Assembly (NCBI RefSeq): GCF_002076895.1
Contig: NZ_CP020465.1
Span: forward strand, 1,178,001-1,242,000
From: Cognaticolwellia beringensis
Lineage (GTDB): Bacteria; Pseudomonadota; Gammaproteobacteria; Enterobacterales; Alteromonadaceae
DNA length: 64,000 nt
Direction: 5' to 3'
Shown: piece after piece, positions 1 through 9,465 of the stretch
Layout: every line of letters begins with the position of its first letter
How positions within the stretch are numbered: position 1 is the stretch's first letter
The notes under the pieces: model-generated
Told to the model about the DNA's origin: nothing
Seen by the model: only the letters and a program-made list of their open reading frames with translations
The model's database searches: none
Position numbers and translations under genes: made by a program

Positions 1-264
1 AATCCGCGAATTTTAGTGTTTGATGAAGCAACGTCTTCACTTGATAGCCAGTCAGAGCAAGCGATTTTAAGTGCAATTAAAGAAGTAGCTCAGCATAGAA
101 CCAGTTTAGTGATTGCGCACCGTTTATCGACCATAGTCGACGCCGATAATATTATTGTTATGCAACAAGGTGAAATTATTGAGCAGGGCACACACCAAGG
201 CTTATTAGCTGAAAAAGGCCACTACTATAAAATGTGGCAACTGCAACAAAGTGATAACAGTTGA
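1..264 (+). CDS. ABC transporter ATP-binding/permease protein, C-terminal fragment
   Basis: The frame is open from the first base, so this is the 3' end of a gene that starts outside the window. The fragment holds the Walker B/D-loop [12 protein letters not shown] and the H-loop IAHRLSTI, followed by a typical C-terminus. These are the nucleotide-binding features of exporter-type ABC half-transporters. The ending around KMWQLQQ resembles the Atm1/ABCB7-like heavy-metal or glutathione-conjugate exporter group, but that subfamily call is an inference from a short tail. Substrate cannot be judged from 87 residues. Confidence 0.85.
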   Translation, partial: NPRILVFDEATSSLDSQSEQAILSAIKEVAQHRTSLVIAHRLSTIVDADNIIVMQQGEIIEQGTHQGLLAEKGHYYKMWQLQQSDNS

Positions 265-313
265 TAGCATTCAACATAAATACCCGCAGTGAATTAGAAC
301 AAATATTGAGTAA

Positions 314-868
314 ATGGTTATGACCGCAATACATGAAATTGAACAAACCAAGCAATGGCTAGAGCAAGTTATTATTGGGCTAAATTTTTGTCCGTTCGCA
401 AAAAAAGAGTTTGTTAATCAAACTATTCATTATCATGCCAGTGATAAAGGACAGTTAAAGTCAGCGTTAGTTGAATTTTTAGAGCAATGTCATTACTTGC
501 AAGAAAAGCCTGAAATCGAAACCAGTTTGCTCATTTATAATCAGGGCTTTCGCGACTTTAATCGTTTTTTAGATTTGGTCGATGATGCCAATGCACTTAT
601 TGTGGAATATGGTTTTGAAGGCATATTTCAAATAGCTACTTTCCACCCTGAATATTGCTTTGCTGACGCTGATTATGATGATGCGGGTAATTTTACCAAC
701 CGTTCTCCCTATCCTACTTTGCATTTAATTCGTGAACAAAGCATGGAAAGAGTGTTAAGTGTATATAAAAACCCTGAAGCTATTCCTGAAAATAATATCG
801 CTTTGGCGGAAAAAAAAGGCGCTAACTATTTTCAAACCTTATTGAAGCAGATTAAAAACACCCCTTAG
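314..868 (+). CDS. DUF1415 family protein
   Basis: This 184-residue protein matches the DUF1415 family of gammaproteobacteria, recognised by the N-terminal pattern WLEQVIIGLNFCPFAKKE and a central ATFHPEYCFAD segment. The conserved Cys, His and Asp residues suggest metal or cofactor binding, but no function is established. Two in-frame ATGs (314 and 320) are possible starts and neither has a strong Shine-Dalgarno sequence. It has no signal peptide or membrane segment, so it is probably cytoplasmic. It lies 49 bp after the ABC transporter on the same strand. Confidence 0.85.
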   Translation: MVMTAIHEIEQTKQWLEQVIIGLNFCPFAKKEFVNQTIHYHASDKGQLKSALVEFLEQCHYLQEKPEIETSLLIYNQGFRDFNRFLDLVDDANALIVEYGFEGIFQIATFHPEYCFADADYDDAGNFTNRSPYPTLHLIREQSMERVLSVYKNPEAIPENNIALAEKKGANYFQTLLKQIKNTP

Positions 869-989
869 TTCCTCATAAAGTTAATAACTTCTCTCTGCTT
901 ATTCACACACCGCTTTGAATTACGATATACTGGCAGCAATTCAGATAAAATAAGCGTTGATGATACGCTTACTCATTAGGTATATTTTT

Positions 990-1778
990 GTGGAAAAACT
1001 TCCTGTTGTAAAAGTTGGTGGTAGTGTTGAAGAAGCAGTGAAAGGCGAGTACTCGCTTGATGTGGCTGCTATATTGAAAGAAGCATGGCAAATTACGTTA
1101 AAGTCACGCATGGCGATTAATTTGGGACTATTAACCTGTTTAATCATTGGAATGGTAGTTTCAATGTTAGTGAGTAGCCAATTAGGTGGAATTGAAGTCG
1201 CAATACAAGACCAACAATCGGCTACTTTACTTAATATTATTGTTACCTTGGTCGTTTATCCATTTATTGTGGGTGTTGAAATGATGGGGATTTTTCACTC
1301 TGTAGGTTTAAAAACTCGCCCTAAATTGATTTTTGCTTTTTTAAAGCGTGGTAGCTGGGTTGCGGTTAGTGCGTTACTGACTTCTACTTTAGTGACAATA
1401 GGTTTAACGTTATTTTATTTACCTGGAATATTTTTAGCCGTAGCCTTGTCATTAGTCTTACCTTTAGTGGTAGAGAAGAAAATGTCACCGATAAAAGCAA
1501 TTTCTGTGAGCATTCAAGCTACGCGTTTTCAATGGTTTAAAATCTTCTCAATTTATCTGATATTGGCTCTGGCGGTATTGATATCAGCTTTACCTGTAGC
1601 TGCTGCAGGAGCTTCAGAACTTGGTTTTATTGCTATCGCATTTTTTCTTTTTTGTTTAGCCTATTTAGCGCCGTTATTTTATAACGTTAAGGGCATTCTT
1701 TACCGTGAAATATTTGGTTTACAGATGCAAACATCTGCAGATCAAAGCAGCACAATAAGTGACACTTTTTCTGCCTAA
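990..1778 (+). CDS. Hypothetical multi-pass membrane protein
   Basis: I do not recognise a family. The protein (about 262 residues) has a short polar N-terminus and about five or six hydrophobic segments, for example around LGLLTCLIIGMVVSMLV, VSALLTSTLVTIGLTLFYL and a C-terminal pair. It ends in a Ser/Thr-rich tail. I chose the GTG at 990 because TTAGG lies nine bases upstream and the protein then begins with a soluble EKLPVVKVGG stretch. An in-frame ATG at 957 would add 11 residues without a visible ribosome site. The pattern of an amphipathic start followed by bundled helices is like uncharacterised inner-membrane proteins of the order. Confidence 0.7.
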   Translation: MEKLPVVKVGGSVEEAVKGEYSLDVAAILKEAWQITLKSRMAINLGLLTCLIIGMVVSMLVSSQLGGIEVAIQDQQSATLLNIIVTLVVYPFIVGVEMMGIFHSVGLKTRPKLIFAFLKRGSWVAVSALLTSTLVTIGLTLFYLPGIFLAVALSLVLPLVVEKKMSPIKAISVSIQATRFQWFKIFSIYLILALAVLISALPVAAAGASELGFIAIAFFLFCLAYLAPLFYNVKGILYREIFGLQMQTSADQSSTISDTFSA

Positions 1779-1845
1779 TGGCTAATACTTTGCAGAATAT
1801 GCACAGTGGATCATACTTAACAAAATTGCATAAGGAGTTATTAGT

Positions 1846-2694
1846 TTGACAAAAATTAATCAGCAAAATTTTTTAGGACTGATATGTCTAACTTTGCTAG
1901 GATTGGGCTTAATTGCACCTTTTACTTTTTTAAAGTTAGAGCAAGCCACTCAGCCTGTCGAACAACCAGTGGTGAAAAAAACGCCTAAAAAAGTCATTAA
2001 AATTGCTGAAAAACCATTACATGATGTTAATTTACCTGACTTTGCAAAAATTCGAGATGTAAAAGAGAAAAAACGTCGCTTTTTTTCATTTATAAAGCCA
2101 GCGGTATACGCAGAAAATAAAAAAATATTGGCGTCGCGTGCACAGGTTGAGCGTTTAATTGAGCAATTAACCCTAGAGCAACCTTTTAGCGCAGAAGATG
2201 ACGCCATCGTGGCTAGCCTTATCACTAAATATAAAGTCAGTAAAAAATTCTCTCTTTTAAAACAGTTATATGAGCTACAACTTAAAATTGATGTCATTCC
2301 ACCTGCACTTGTTTTAGTACAAGCAGCGAATGAATCTGCGTGGGGCACTTCTCGTTTCGCTCGAATTGGTTTGAATTTTTTTGGAGTTTGGTGTTATAGC
2401 GAAGGTTGTGGCATGGTGCCTGGCAGTCGTAATACCGGCGCGAAGCATGAAGTAGCGGCTTATAGCTCGCTAAGGGAAGGCGTTGGGCGATATTTACATA
2501 ATATTAATACCCATAGTGCTTATAAAGTTTTTAGACTTATTCGTAGTCAGTTACGTGAACAAGACCAGCCATTAGCACCAGAAATTCTTGCTACAGGTTT
2601 AACGGCATACTCTGAACGCGGTGCTGACTATGTGCTAGAACTTACTGAGATGATCCGACATAATCGACAATACTTCGCTATAAATACAAAGTAG
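1846..2694 (+). CDS. Bax-like glucosaminidase domain protein
   Basis: This 282-residue protein has one N-terminal membrane anchor (LGLICLTLLGLGLIAPFTFL), a Lys-rich linker, and a C-terminal glucosaminidase-type domain. The motif VLVQAANESAWGTSRFA followed by GLNFFGVWC is the signature of the Bax/FlgJ-like N-acetylglucosaminidases, with the Glu of ANESAWG as the expected catalytic acid. It therefore probably cleaves peptidoglycan glycan strands in the periplasm. The start is a TTG at 1846 preceded by TAAGGAG, a strong ribosome site. The gene ends just before a bidirectional hairpin terminator. Confidence 0.8.
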   Translation: MTKINQQNFLGLICLTLLGLGLIAPFTFLKLEQATQPVEQPVVKKTPKKVIKIAEKPLHDVNLPDFAKIRDVKEKKRRFFSFIKPAVYAENKKILASRAQVERLIEQLTLEQPFSAEDDAIVASLITKYKVSKKFSLLKQLYELQLKIDVIPPALVLVQAANESAWGTSRFARIGLNFFGVWCYSEGCGMVPGSRNTGAKHEVAAYSSLREGVGRYLHNINTHSAYKVFRLIRSQLREQDQPLAPEILATGLTAYSERGADYVLELTEMIRHNRQYFAINTK

Positions 2695-2740
2695 TTATGA
2701 TTTTGGGAATAGCGGGGGGTTCTAGTAACCTGATCTTTAT

Positions 2741-2786
2741 TAAACAACGTTAGTTATACGCTCAAGTCATAAACTAACGTTGTTTA
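2741..2786. terminator. Bidirectional hairpin terminator
   Basis: A perfect 15-bp inverted repeat has arms TAAACAACGTTAGTT (2741-2755) and its complement (2772-2786) around a 16-nt loop. It sits between two convergent genes. The AAAC/GTTT ends give short U-runs in both directions. Confidence 0.8.
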
Positions 2787-2792
2787 ACTGTC

Positions 2793-3563
2793 TTATAAAT
2801 GTACTTTTACCATCGCACTAACGGTATTTTCATTATCTAAGCCATTAATACCAAATTTGTTATGCCAATATGAATACTCAATACCGACTTCAAAAAACTT
2901 AGGCTTACCAAAATATTTGCCAACATCTAAGCGAATTTGTGGATTAAAGTGGAAGTCAGCACTATGATCGTCGGCCGCTGATGACCAATCTATATAGCCA
3001 TCAATAATAATGTCATGGTTGCCCATCGCAATAGGATAGCCCCATGTAAGTGTTAGTTGATAGTCATTATCTGTATCGTCATTATCAGCCAAGTAAACAT
3101 TACTGTTCAGGTAACTAAAGCCTTGAACATCCCATGATGCACCAACACCCAATAAGTAATTATTAAAGCCAAAACCAAAATTATTGCTATTACCAGTGTC
3201 ATGTTCGTACATGCCTGCAAGGTATAGATCAGAAATAGCACCAAACGTTAATTTCTCTCCCGTTAAATAACCTAAGCTAAGACGAGCAGATAATTCTCCG
3301 TAGGTTTCTTCATAATGACCGTTATTCTGGTCTTGACTTGCGGTGATGCGATCAACGAAAAAGAATACGTCTCCCCAGTTATGTCCTGAGGCGTGTTCAA
3401 ACGTTATAACATTAATATTGTCATTTTCTAAAAGCTGAAAATCGTTAACATTCTTTAAATAGCTAATGGAGTTGTCACTCCAAAGTGTTTCAGCACTGGC
3501 AGCATTTGCTAAGGCTAAACTTGTAAAAATTATAGATTTACAGATTGTTGAGGTGATTGACAT
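2793..3563 (-). CDS. Tsx-like (nucleoside-channel/OmpK family) outer membrane protein
   Basis: The 256-residue product has a Sec signal peptide (hydrophobic stretch ending in NAASA, cut before ETLWSD) and then alternating aromatic beta-strand sequence. The early segment HASGHNWGDVFFFVDR is characteristic of the Tsx/OmpK superfamily, which includes nucleoside-specific porins and phage receptors of Vibrio. A 12-stranded beta-barrel in the outer membrane is expected. The substrate is not certain, because many marine members of the family are not tested for nucleoside uptake. The gene stands alone and converges on the Bax-like gene. Confidence 0.8.
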   Translation of the reverse strand: MSITSTICKSIIFTSLALANAASAETLWSDNSISYLKNVNDFQLLENDNINVITFEHASGHNWGDVFFFVDRITASQDQNNGHYEETYGELSARLSLGYLTGEKLTFGAISDLYLAGMYEHDTGNSNNFGFGFNNYLLGVGASWDVQGFSYLNSNVYLADNDDTDNDYQLTLTWGYPIAMGNHDIIIDGYIDWSSAADDHSADFHFNPQIRLDVGKYFGKPKFFEVGIEYSYWHNKFGINGLDNENTVSAMVKVHL

Positions 3564-3793
3564 TGGTTATTTTCCCGATGAGTTAATATGATAATAAAGA
3601 TAGTTAAGTGAATACTTCTACCGTTAAAAAGAAGGTAAATTTTGATCAATTTTTGATGAAATATTCATGGCTAAAAATGCTGCAGCAAAAATAATTTCGC
3701 GGTTTACGTTGATATTATGTTGTTGCAGCTGAAATAATTTCTAATGTGTTTTACGCGGTTTAAATAAATACCCCGTAAGTAAGCCGCGTTGAC

Positions 3794-4726
3794 TTATATT
3801 ATTTCTTTAACTTGTAAAAAATCAGCACTATTGAGCTTAAGAGGATTAACTTCCGGTGCCGCTTGGCTGAAGGTTTCTTGATCAAAAGCGGTATCGCCAC
3901 CAGCAATAATCCCTGAACTTGAGTTGATGTTTTTAAAGTCAAAAAGTTCGCTGTCACATAAATGCGAAGGCACAACATTTTTAATCGCCGTAAACATAGA
4001 CTCAATACGCCCAGGATAGTTTTTGTCCCAATCTTGTAACATAGCCTTAATGTTTTGACGTTGTAAGTTAGGCTGCGAACCACATAAGTTACAAGGAATA
4101 ATAGGAAATTGCTTTAGCGCAGCATATTGAATGAGTTCTTGTTCTTTACAAAATGCTAAGGGACGAATAACCACGTGTTCGCCGTTATCAGAGACAAGCT
4201 TTGCTGGCATTGATTTGAGCTTGCCACCATAAAACATATTAAGCATTAATGTTTCAACCATATCGTCACGATGATGACCTAAGGCAACTTTAGTGGCACC
4301 TAACGCTTTAGCAGCTTTGTAGAGCAATGCTCGGCGTAAACGTGAGCATAAGCTGCAAGTGGTTTTTCCTTCAGGAATTTTCTCTTTAACGATGGCATAA
4401 GTGTCTTCTTCAACGATTTGGTATGCAACGCCAATTGATTCAAGGTAATTCGGTAATATATGTTCTGGAAAACCGGGTTGCTTTTGATCAAGGTTAACGG
4501 CAATTAAGTCAAAGTGAATAGGCGCAGATTCTTTCAAACGCATTAATATTTCAAGCATGGCATAACTGTCCTTGCCACCAGAAACACACACCATAATTTT
4601 ATCGCCGTCTTCAATCATATTGTATTGAGCAATTGCTTGGCCAACATGACGTCGTAAGCGTTTTTCAAGCTTTTCTAACTGTGTGTTTTGGCTTGGAGAC
4701 AAGGCCGATTTTAAAACTGCGCTCAT
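3794..4726 (-). CDS. ttcA: tRNA 2-thiocytidine(32) synthetase TtcA
   Basis: TtcA thiolates cytidine 32 of several tRNAs, using an iron-sulfur cluster and ATP. The 310-residue protein has the PP-loop motif SGGKDS near residue 50 and two Cys pairs (CSLC and CNLC) that hold the cluster, all at family-typical places. A C-terminal extension after about residue 270 is rich in Ser and Ala and looks variable. The ATG at 4726 follows an AGGAATA sequence. The gene is monocistronic and is divergent from the GGDEF-EAL gene. Confidence 0.95.
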   Translation of the reverse strand: MSAVLKSALSPSQNTQLEKLEKRLRRHVGQAIAQYNMIEDGDKIMVCVSGGKDSYAMLEILMRLKESAPIHFDLIAVNLDQKQPGFPEHILPNYLESIGVAYQIVEEDTYAIVKEKIPEGKTTCSLCSRLRRALLYKAAKALGATKVALGHHRDDMVETLMLNMFYGGKLKSMPAKLVSDNGEHVVIRPLAFCKEQELIQYAALKQFPIIPCNLCGSQPNLQRQNIKAMLQDWDKNYPGRIESMFTAIKNVVPSHLCDSELFDFKNINSSSGIIAGGDTAFDQETFSQAAPEVNPLKLNSADFLQVKEII

Positions 4727-5054
4727 AATATATTCCTAGTAAATATTCGCGCGTAGTATAGCCGAAGTAACTTAATGAACAAAGTTGAACTTTAATAATA
4801 TATTTAACTCATTAATAGGTAATTGAAAATAGACTTTGAAGGGGGTTTTAACAAATTGTATAGTTTACTTGAATGATAATATTGTAACTAGGGCGCTCCT
4901 CATGATGGTTTTAACTTAATTTTGGAATATCAGAAAGTTACATGTATGATGATTTAATGCACTCTTAATTGTAGGGGGTGTGGATTGAACGTTATAATAA
5001 AAATAATTATTCCCTTCGTGAAAATGAATTACCTATATTATATATTGGATATAC
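4727..5054. other. Divergent intergenic region, no gene
   Basis: This 328-bp AT-rich stretch separates ttcA (leftward) from the GGDEF-EAL gene (rightward) and must contain both promoters. I see no convincing operator, RNA gene or small reading frame with a ribosome site. Confidence 0.4.
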
Positions 5055-7409
5055 ATGATTAAAACTAGCTCTCGTAAAATACTTGTTTTGTCTATATCAG
5101 TAACGTTGCTCATCATGACAATTGTTTACTATTCGTTCTACACCGGACGAAATATAGTAGAGCGTTTTACACCTTTAGTCGATGCAGTTAAAGAAGTTAA
5201 GCTTGAAGCGACCATTGCACATTTGTGGTTTGAAGAAGCTATTAGTGGCGATCGAACGCTTAATATAGATGACATATGGGCTCACCTTGACCAAGCAGAG
5301 TGGTATGCTCGGGCAATGCTTGATGGTGGCACTAACGAAGAAGGCACTATTCTTGCCTTAAACGACCCCAGTTTACGGCTCAAAATTGACGCAACCATTG
5401 ACGGTATACATCATTTTCGTCAAATTGCAGAAAAACGATGGGCATCTCAGATATCGTCTGGTATTGGATCAAATCTAGACCAAGAATTTGATCAGTCCTT
5501 TTTAGAATTTAGTCTTTCTGCTGATGATGTTGAAACCGTCTTACAAAAGATAATATCTGATGACTTAGAAGCGTTTAAATTTACCCAACGACTATTACTT
5601 ATCCTCATCTTTATATTAGGGACTACCATCGGGGGAGTGTTAATAAGCAACAATATTAAGCACATCAGGAATATAAACGCACTAAAACTGAGCCAAGAAG
5701 ATGTTCGCCTATCTCAAATTCAACTTCTCAATATAATTAATGGCGCAAAGTTGGGGTATTGGGATTGGTATTATAAAACTGGTGTTCATAAGGTTAATGA
5801 TGAATGGTTGTCAATGTTAGGACTCTCACAAGATGATATTACCCATAGCATTAGTGACTGGGAAAAGCTTATTCACCCAGACGATAAAGAGATAACACAA
5901 AATACGGTACAAACTCATATTCAGTCTGGAACCAATTATGTAGCAGAATTTAGAATGAAGCATGCTGATGGCCGGTGGATATGGATTCAAGGTTCAGGCT
6001 CCGTTGTAGAGTACGACAAAGATACCAATGAGCCTCTTCGGCTTTGTGGGACACACCAAGATATTACCGAGCGTAAACAATCAGTAGAAAAACTAGAACG
6101 TATTGCCCATTTCGATGTGCTGACAAACTTACCCAATCGTGTATTACTGGCTGACAGATTATCTCAAGCTATGTTGCAATGCAGTCGTCATAAGAAATCA
6201 CTCGCTGTAGTATTTCTTGATTTAGATGGCTTTAAAGCAGTGAATGATGCCTATGGGCACAATATGGGAGATAAATTACTGATTGCACTATCACATAGTA
6301 TGAAAGGCGCATTACGTGAAGGTGACAGCTTAGCGCGTATTGGCGGAGATGAATTTGTGGCGGTATTAACAGATTTAACCACAGATAATGAATGTCAGCC
6401 GATATTAGAGCGGTTGTTATCGGCTGCATCTGAGCCTGTTACTATCGGTGATAAGGTTTTAAATGTCTCGGCGAGCATTGGTTTCACCATATACCCGCAA
6501 GACAATGTAGATACCGATCAACTCATACGTCATGCTGACCAAGCCATGTATGTAGCAAAAGAATCTGGTAAGAATCGTTATCACTTGTTTGATACGGCGC
6601 AAGATGATGCTGTAAAAGTGCAACTGGAAAGCCTAGAGGCAATTCGAGGTGCGCTAGATAATCAACAATTTGTGCTTTATTATCAGCCTAAGGTGAATAT
6701 GAAGACAGGGACGGTAACAGGGGTTGAGGCGTTAATTCGTTGGCAGCATCCAGAACGAGGACTATTAAATCCGATAGAGTTCTTGCCCGCGATTGAAAAT
6801 AGTCCCATGAATATTGAGATGGGTGAATGGGTTATTGATACTGCATTAAAACAAATTGGCAAATGGCAGGCAATGGGGCTTATTTTTCCTGATTGTACCA
6901 GCGTAAATATTTCCGCAGTACAACTACAACAGCCTAACTTTACCAACCGATTAATGGCACTGCTAGCTGCACATCCTGATGTTGAACCCCGCTATTTAGA
7001 GCTAGAGGTTTTAGAAACAAGTGCTTTAGATGATGTACATAACGTCTCAAAAATTATGGATAACTGCATCGCGCTGGGTGTAAAATTTGCTCTTGATGAT
7101 TTTGGCACTGGCTATTCCTCACTCACTTATCTTAGGCGTTTACCCGCAAACTTAATTAAGATAGATCAGAGCTTTGTCAGAGACATGTTACATGACGCGG
7201 ATGATCTCGCTATCGTTGAAGGTGTAATAGCGCTAGCTAGATCGTTCAAACGTAACGTGATTGCTGAAGGGGTTGAAACGATTGAACATGGTACCACTTT
7301 ATTGCAACTGGGTTGTGAATTGGCGCAAGGTTATGGCATCGCAAGACCTATGCCTGCCAGTGATATTCCTGCATGGATTAGTGAATGGAAACCTGATGCA
7401 AACTGGTAG
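5055..7409 (+). CDS. Membrane PAS-GGDEF-EAL cyclic-di-GMP signalling protein
   Basis: The 784-residue protein is built as an N-terminal transmembrane helix (about 8-28), a periplasmic sensor region, and a second helix (about 175-195). A PAS/PAC domain (about 215-345), a GGDEF domain and an EAL domain follow. The diguanylate cyclase signature is intact (GGDEF near 428). The phosphodiesterase motifs EAL near 557 and DDFGTGYSSL near 680 are also intact. Both c-di-GMP synthesis and hydrolysis are therefore possible, and the net activity cannot be read from sequence. No partner receptor lies nearby. Confidence 0.93.
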   Translation: MIKTSSRKILVLSISVTLLIMTIVYYSFYTGRNIVERFTPLVDAVKEVKLEATIAHLWFEEAISGDRTLNIDDIWAHLDQAEWYARAMLDGGTNEEGTILALNDPSLRLKIDATIDGIHHFRQIAEKRWASQISSGIGSNLDQEFDQSFLEFSLSADDVETVLQKIISDDLEAFKFTQRLLLILIFILGTTIGGVLISNNIKHIRNINALKLSQEDVRLSQIQLLNIINGAKLGYWDWYYKTGVHKVNDEWLSMLGLSQDDITHSISDWEKLIHPDDKEITQNTVQTHIQSGTNYVAEFRMKHADGRWIWIQGSGSVVEYDKDTNEPLRLCGTHQDITERKQSVEKLERIAHFDVLTNLPNRVLLADRLSQAMLQCSRHKKSLAVVFLDLDGFKAVNDAYGHNMGDKLLIALSHSMKGALREGDSLARIGGDEFVAVLTDLTTDNECQPILERLLSAASEPVTIGDKVLNVSASIGFTIYPQDNVDTDQLIRHADQAMYVAKESGKNRYHLFDTAQDDAVKVQLESLEAIRGALDNQQFVLYYQPKVNMKTGTVTGVEALIRWQHPERGLLNPIEFLPAIENSPMNIEMGEWVIDTALKQIGKWQAMGLIFPDCTSVNISAVQLQQPNFTNRLMALLAAHPDVEPRYLELEVLETSALDDVHNVSKIMDNCIALGVKFALDDFGTGYSSLTYLRRLPANLIKIDQSFVRDMLHDADDLAIVEGVIALARSFKRNVIAEGVETIEHGTTLLQLGCELAQGYGIARPMPASDIPAWISEWKPDANW

Positions 7410-7486
7410 ATGAATAATTGATAACTAATTAATACTGAGAATAAGAGATATTGAGCTTGATGTGAAACTGTAGCGAACGAAATTAA

Positions 7487-7524
7487 GCGTCACCAAAATG
7501 GATGATTTTCTCATTCGGTGACGC
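7487..7524. terminator. Possible hairpin terminator between convergent genes
   Basis: Arms GCGTCACC (7487-7494) and GGTGACGC (7517-7524) enclose a 22-nt loop in the short gap between the GGDEF-EAL gene and uspE. No clear U-tract follows, so termination is only an inference. Confidence 0.4.
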
Positions 7525-7554
7525 GCAGCCTATTATTAAGGCAGCCTACATATC

Positions 7555-8487
7555 TTATTTAACATCAAGGGGGGAAACGTAACCATCTGGCTTTAACGCT
7601 AATACATCACAATTGAGCCTATCGATAACATGCTCTGCGGTATTGCCAATTAATGCTGCTGATAACCCCGTGCGACCAATAGTGCCAAGAATAACTAATT
7701 CGGCATCTAATTCGGCCGCTATGCTTTGAATAATATCTTCAGGTAAGCCCTCTTTAATATGAGTGAACTCCTCAGTAATGTTAAAGGCGGTTGCATGCTC
7801 AAGCATCGTTTTCTTATGATGCTTTAACATGGCGAGGTTATAATCGCTGGCATTAAATTCTGGAATTTCTATCGCAATATTTACCGGTGTTCCAGGGAAA
7901 GAATTGACGAGGTGGAGGTTTGCTTTCATGACCTTAGCGAGCTGTTTTGCTTCTGCGGTAATTTTATCGTTAAGCGCTTTATGCTCTTCCTCTTCGCTGC
8001 CAATGTTTAACGCGGCAATAATGTTGCCATTTTCAGGCCATAAATGTTCTTTCACGAGTAAAACAGGGCAAGGACATTTTCTCAAAATATGCCAATCAGT
8101 AGGGGTAAATATTACTGATTTAAATTTGTCGTGTTGATGTGTGCCCTTTATAACAATGTCGTATCCGTTATCGATAACTTTGGCAATAATTTGCTCGAAA
8201 GGGCGATTATGCCATATAACCTGACAATCAATTGTAATGCCCGTTAAGTCAAGTTCAGCAAGTAAAGATTCCAACCATTGAGTGCGATCATTGATAACAG
8301 ATTTGCACATAGCTTCACGCTCTTCACCTGACAGCATAGTGGTCATTTCATAAGAAAAATCATATATGGTTAAAAATGCTGTAATGCTAGCACCTGTTTT
8401 ACGTGCTAATTCTATTGCACGATTTACCGCTTTTTGATCTTCTGTTGTTGGGTCAACAATAGCGAGTATTTTTTGATACTTTTCCAT
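7555..8487 (-). CDS. uspE: Universal stress protein E
   Basis: This 310-residue protein contains two tandem Usp domains, as in E. coli UspE. The second carries a nucleotide-binding-type segment GTIGRTGLSAALIGNTAE. The start is set at the ATG at 8487 because AAGGAA lies seven bases upstream. An upstream in-frame start at 8523 would add 12 residues and lacks that site. UspE genes neighbour fnr in enterobacteria and Shewanella, and the same order is seen here (fnr then uspE, same strand). A near-perfect FNR box in the gap suggests oxygen control. Confidence 0.9.
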   Translation of the reverse strand: MEKYQKILAIVDPTTEDQKAVNRAIELARKTGASITAFLTIYDFSYEMTTMLSGEEREAMCKSVINDRTQWLESLLAELDLTGITIDCQVIWHNRPFEQIIAKVIDNGYDIVIKGTHQHDKFKSVIFTPTDWHILRKCPCPVLLVKEHLWPENGNIIAALNIGSEEEEHKALNDKITAEAKQLAKVMKANLHLVNSFPGTPVNIAIEIPEFNASDYNLAMLKHHKKTMLEHATAFNITEEFTHIKEGLPEDIIQSIAAELDAELVILGTIGRTGLSAALIGNTAEHVIDRLNCDVLALKPDGYVSPLDVK

Positions 8488-8584
8488 AGCTAATTCCTTT
8501 GTCAATTGCCTGCTGGTTACCAAACTGAGAAATAAAATAATCTGTTTGATACTATAACAATAGCTTACTTTGAAACAATAATAG

Positions 8585-8598
8585 TTGTTTTAAATCAA
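8585..8598. promoter_or_regulatory. Candidate FNR box upstream of uspE
   Basis: TTGTTTTAAATCAA matches the FNR consensus TTGATNNNNATCAA at nine of ten fixed positions. It lies 98 bp upstream of the uspE start. The fnr gene itself is the next gene upstream. Confidence 0.55.
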
Positions 8599-8621
8599 AT
8601 TATTATTGTTTTTTTTTAATC

Positions 8622-8647
8622 ATTTCACGCTAAGCATAGCGTGAAAT
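8622..8647. terminator. Hairpin after fnr
   Basis: Arms ATTTCACGCT (8622-8631) and AGCGTGAAAT (8638-8647) form a 10-bp stem with a 6-nt loop, about 55 bp past the fnr stop. On the transcribed strand it is followed by an A-run rather than a U-run. It may be an mRNA-stabilising hairpin rather than a factor-independent terminator. Confidence 0.4.
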
Positions 8648-8701
8648 AGCAGAATAAGAAAGCTTAGAGAAATCGCTGAAAAATAACGGAAAAACATAGG
8701 T

Positions 8702-9421
8702 TTAAAGTGCGGCGCACAGGTTTAATTTGTTGATATCTAGAATGGTAATGAGTTTACCATCAACGGTAATTAAACCATTTTTATGAAAGCGATTAAGCAA
8801 GCGACTTATTGTTTCAACCGTCAAACCAATATAATTACCAATATCACTACGTGTCATCGATAATCGAAATTCAGACGCGGATAAACCACGGGCATGATAT
8901 CGAATACTTAAGGTACTGATAAAGGTTGCTAAGCGTTGCTCTGCATTTTTACGGTTGAGTAATGTTAGCATTTCATGATCTTCACGAATTTCAGTGCTCA
9001 TCATACGCAAAATCTGCTTTTTTAACTTTGGCATGCTATTAGATAAATTATCGAGTGTATTATAAGGGATCTCACAAACCATCGAGGTCTCTAACGCTTT
9101 AGCAAAGCTAGGATGTTCAGCATTAGCAATAGCATCAAAGCCAAGTAAATCACCCGCTAAATGAAAACCGGTAATTTGCTCTTCGCCTTGTTTATTAATG
9201 GTATAGGTTTTAAAGGTGCCAGATCTAATAGCGTAAAGCGCTTTCATGGGTTGACCGTCGTTAAATATTTGCTCACCTTTTTGGATCGGGAGCTTGCGGT
9301 CAATAATGTTATCTAAGGTTTCTAGCTCATGATCATTAAGAGAAAATGGTAAACACAATTCACTGATACTACAGTTTTGGCAGTGAATATGTTGCTGATC
9401 TACACACGATTTATTATTCAT
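8702..9421 (-). CDS. fnr: FNR-family oxygen-sensing transcription regulator (Fnr/EtrA)
   Basis: Fnr binds a [4Fe-4S] cluster without oxygen and then activates or represses anaerobic genes. The 239-residue protein has the N-terminal Cys set C14-X2-C17-X5-C23, the same spacing as C20/C23/C29 of E. coli FNR. The fourth ligand lies in the matching MVCEIPY context. A cyclic-nucleotide-type beta-roll and a helix-turn-helix near [15 protein letters not shown] follow; the ETISR recognition helix predicts TTGAT half-sites. It is the last gene but one of the ccoI-ccoS-exporter-fnr-uspE run. Confidence 0.95.
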   Translation of the reverse strand: MNNKSCVDQQHIHCQNCSISELCLPFSLNDHELETLDNIIDRKLPIQKGEQIFNDGQPMKALYAIRSGTFKTYTINKQGEEQITGFHLAGDLLGFDAIANAEHPSFAKALETSMVCEIPYNTLDNLSNSMPKLKKQILRMMSTEIREDHEMLTLLNRKNAEQRLATFISTLSIRYHARGLSASEFRLSMTRSDIGNYIGLTVETISRLLNRFHKNGLITVDGKLITILDINKLNLCAAL

Positions 9422-9465
9422 AATAACCTATAAAAACTTCCATGAAGATCACCATATTAGATACG

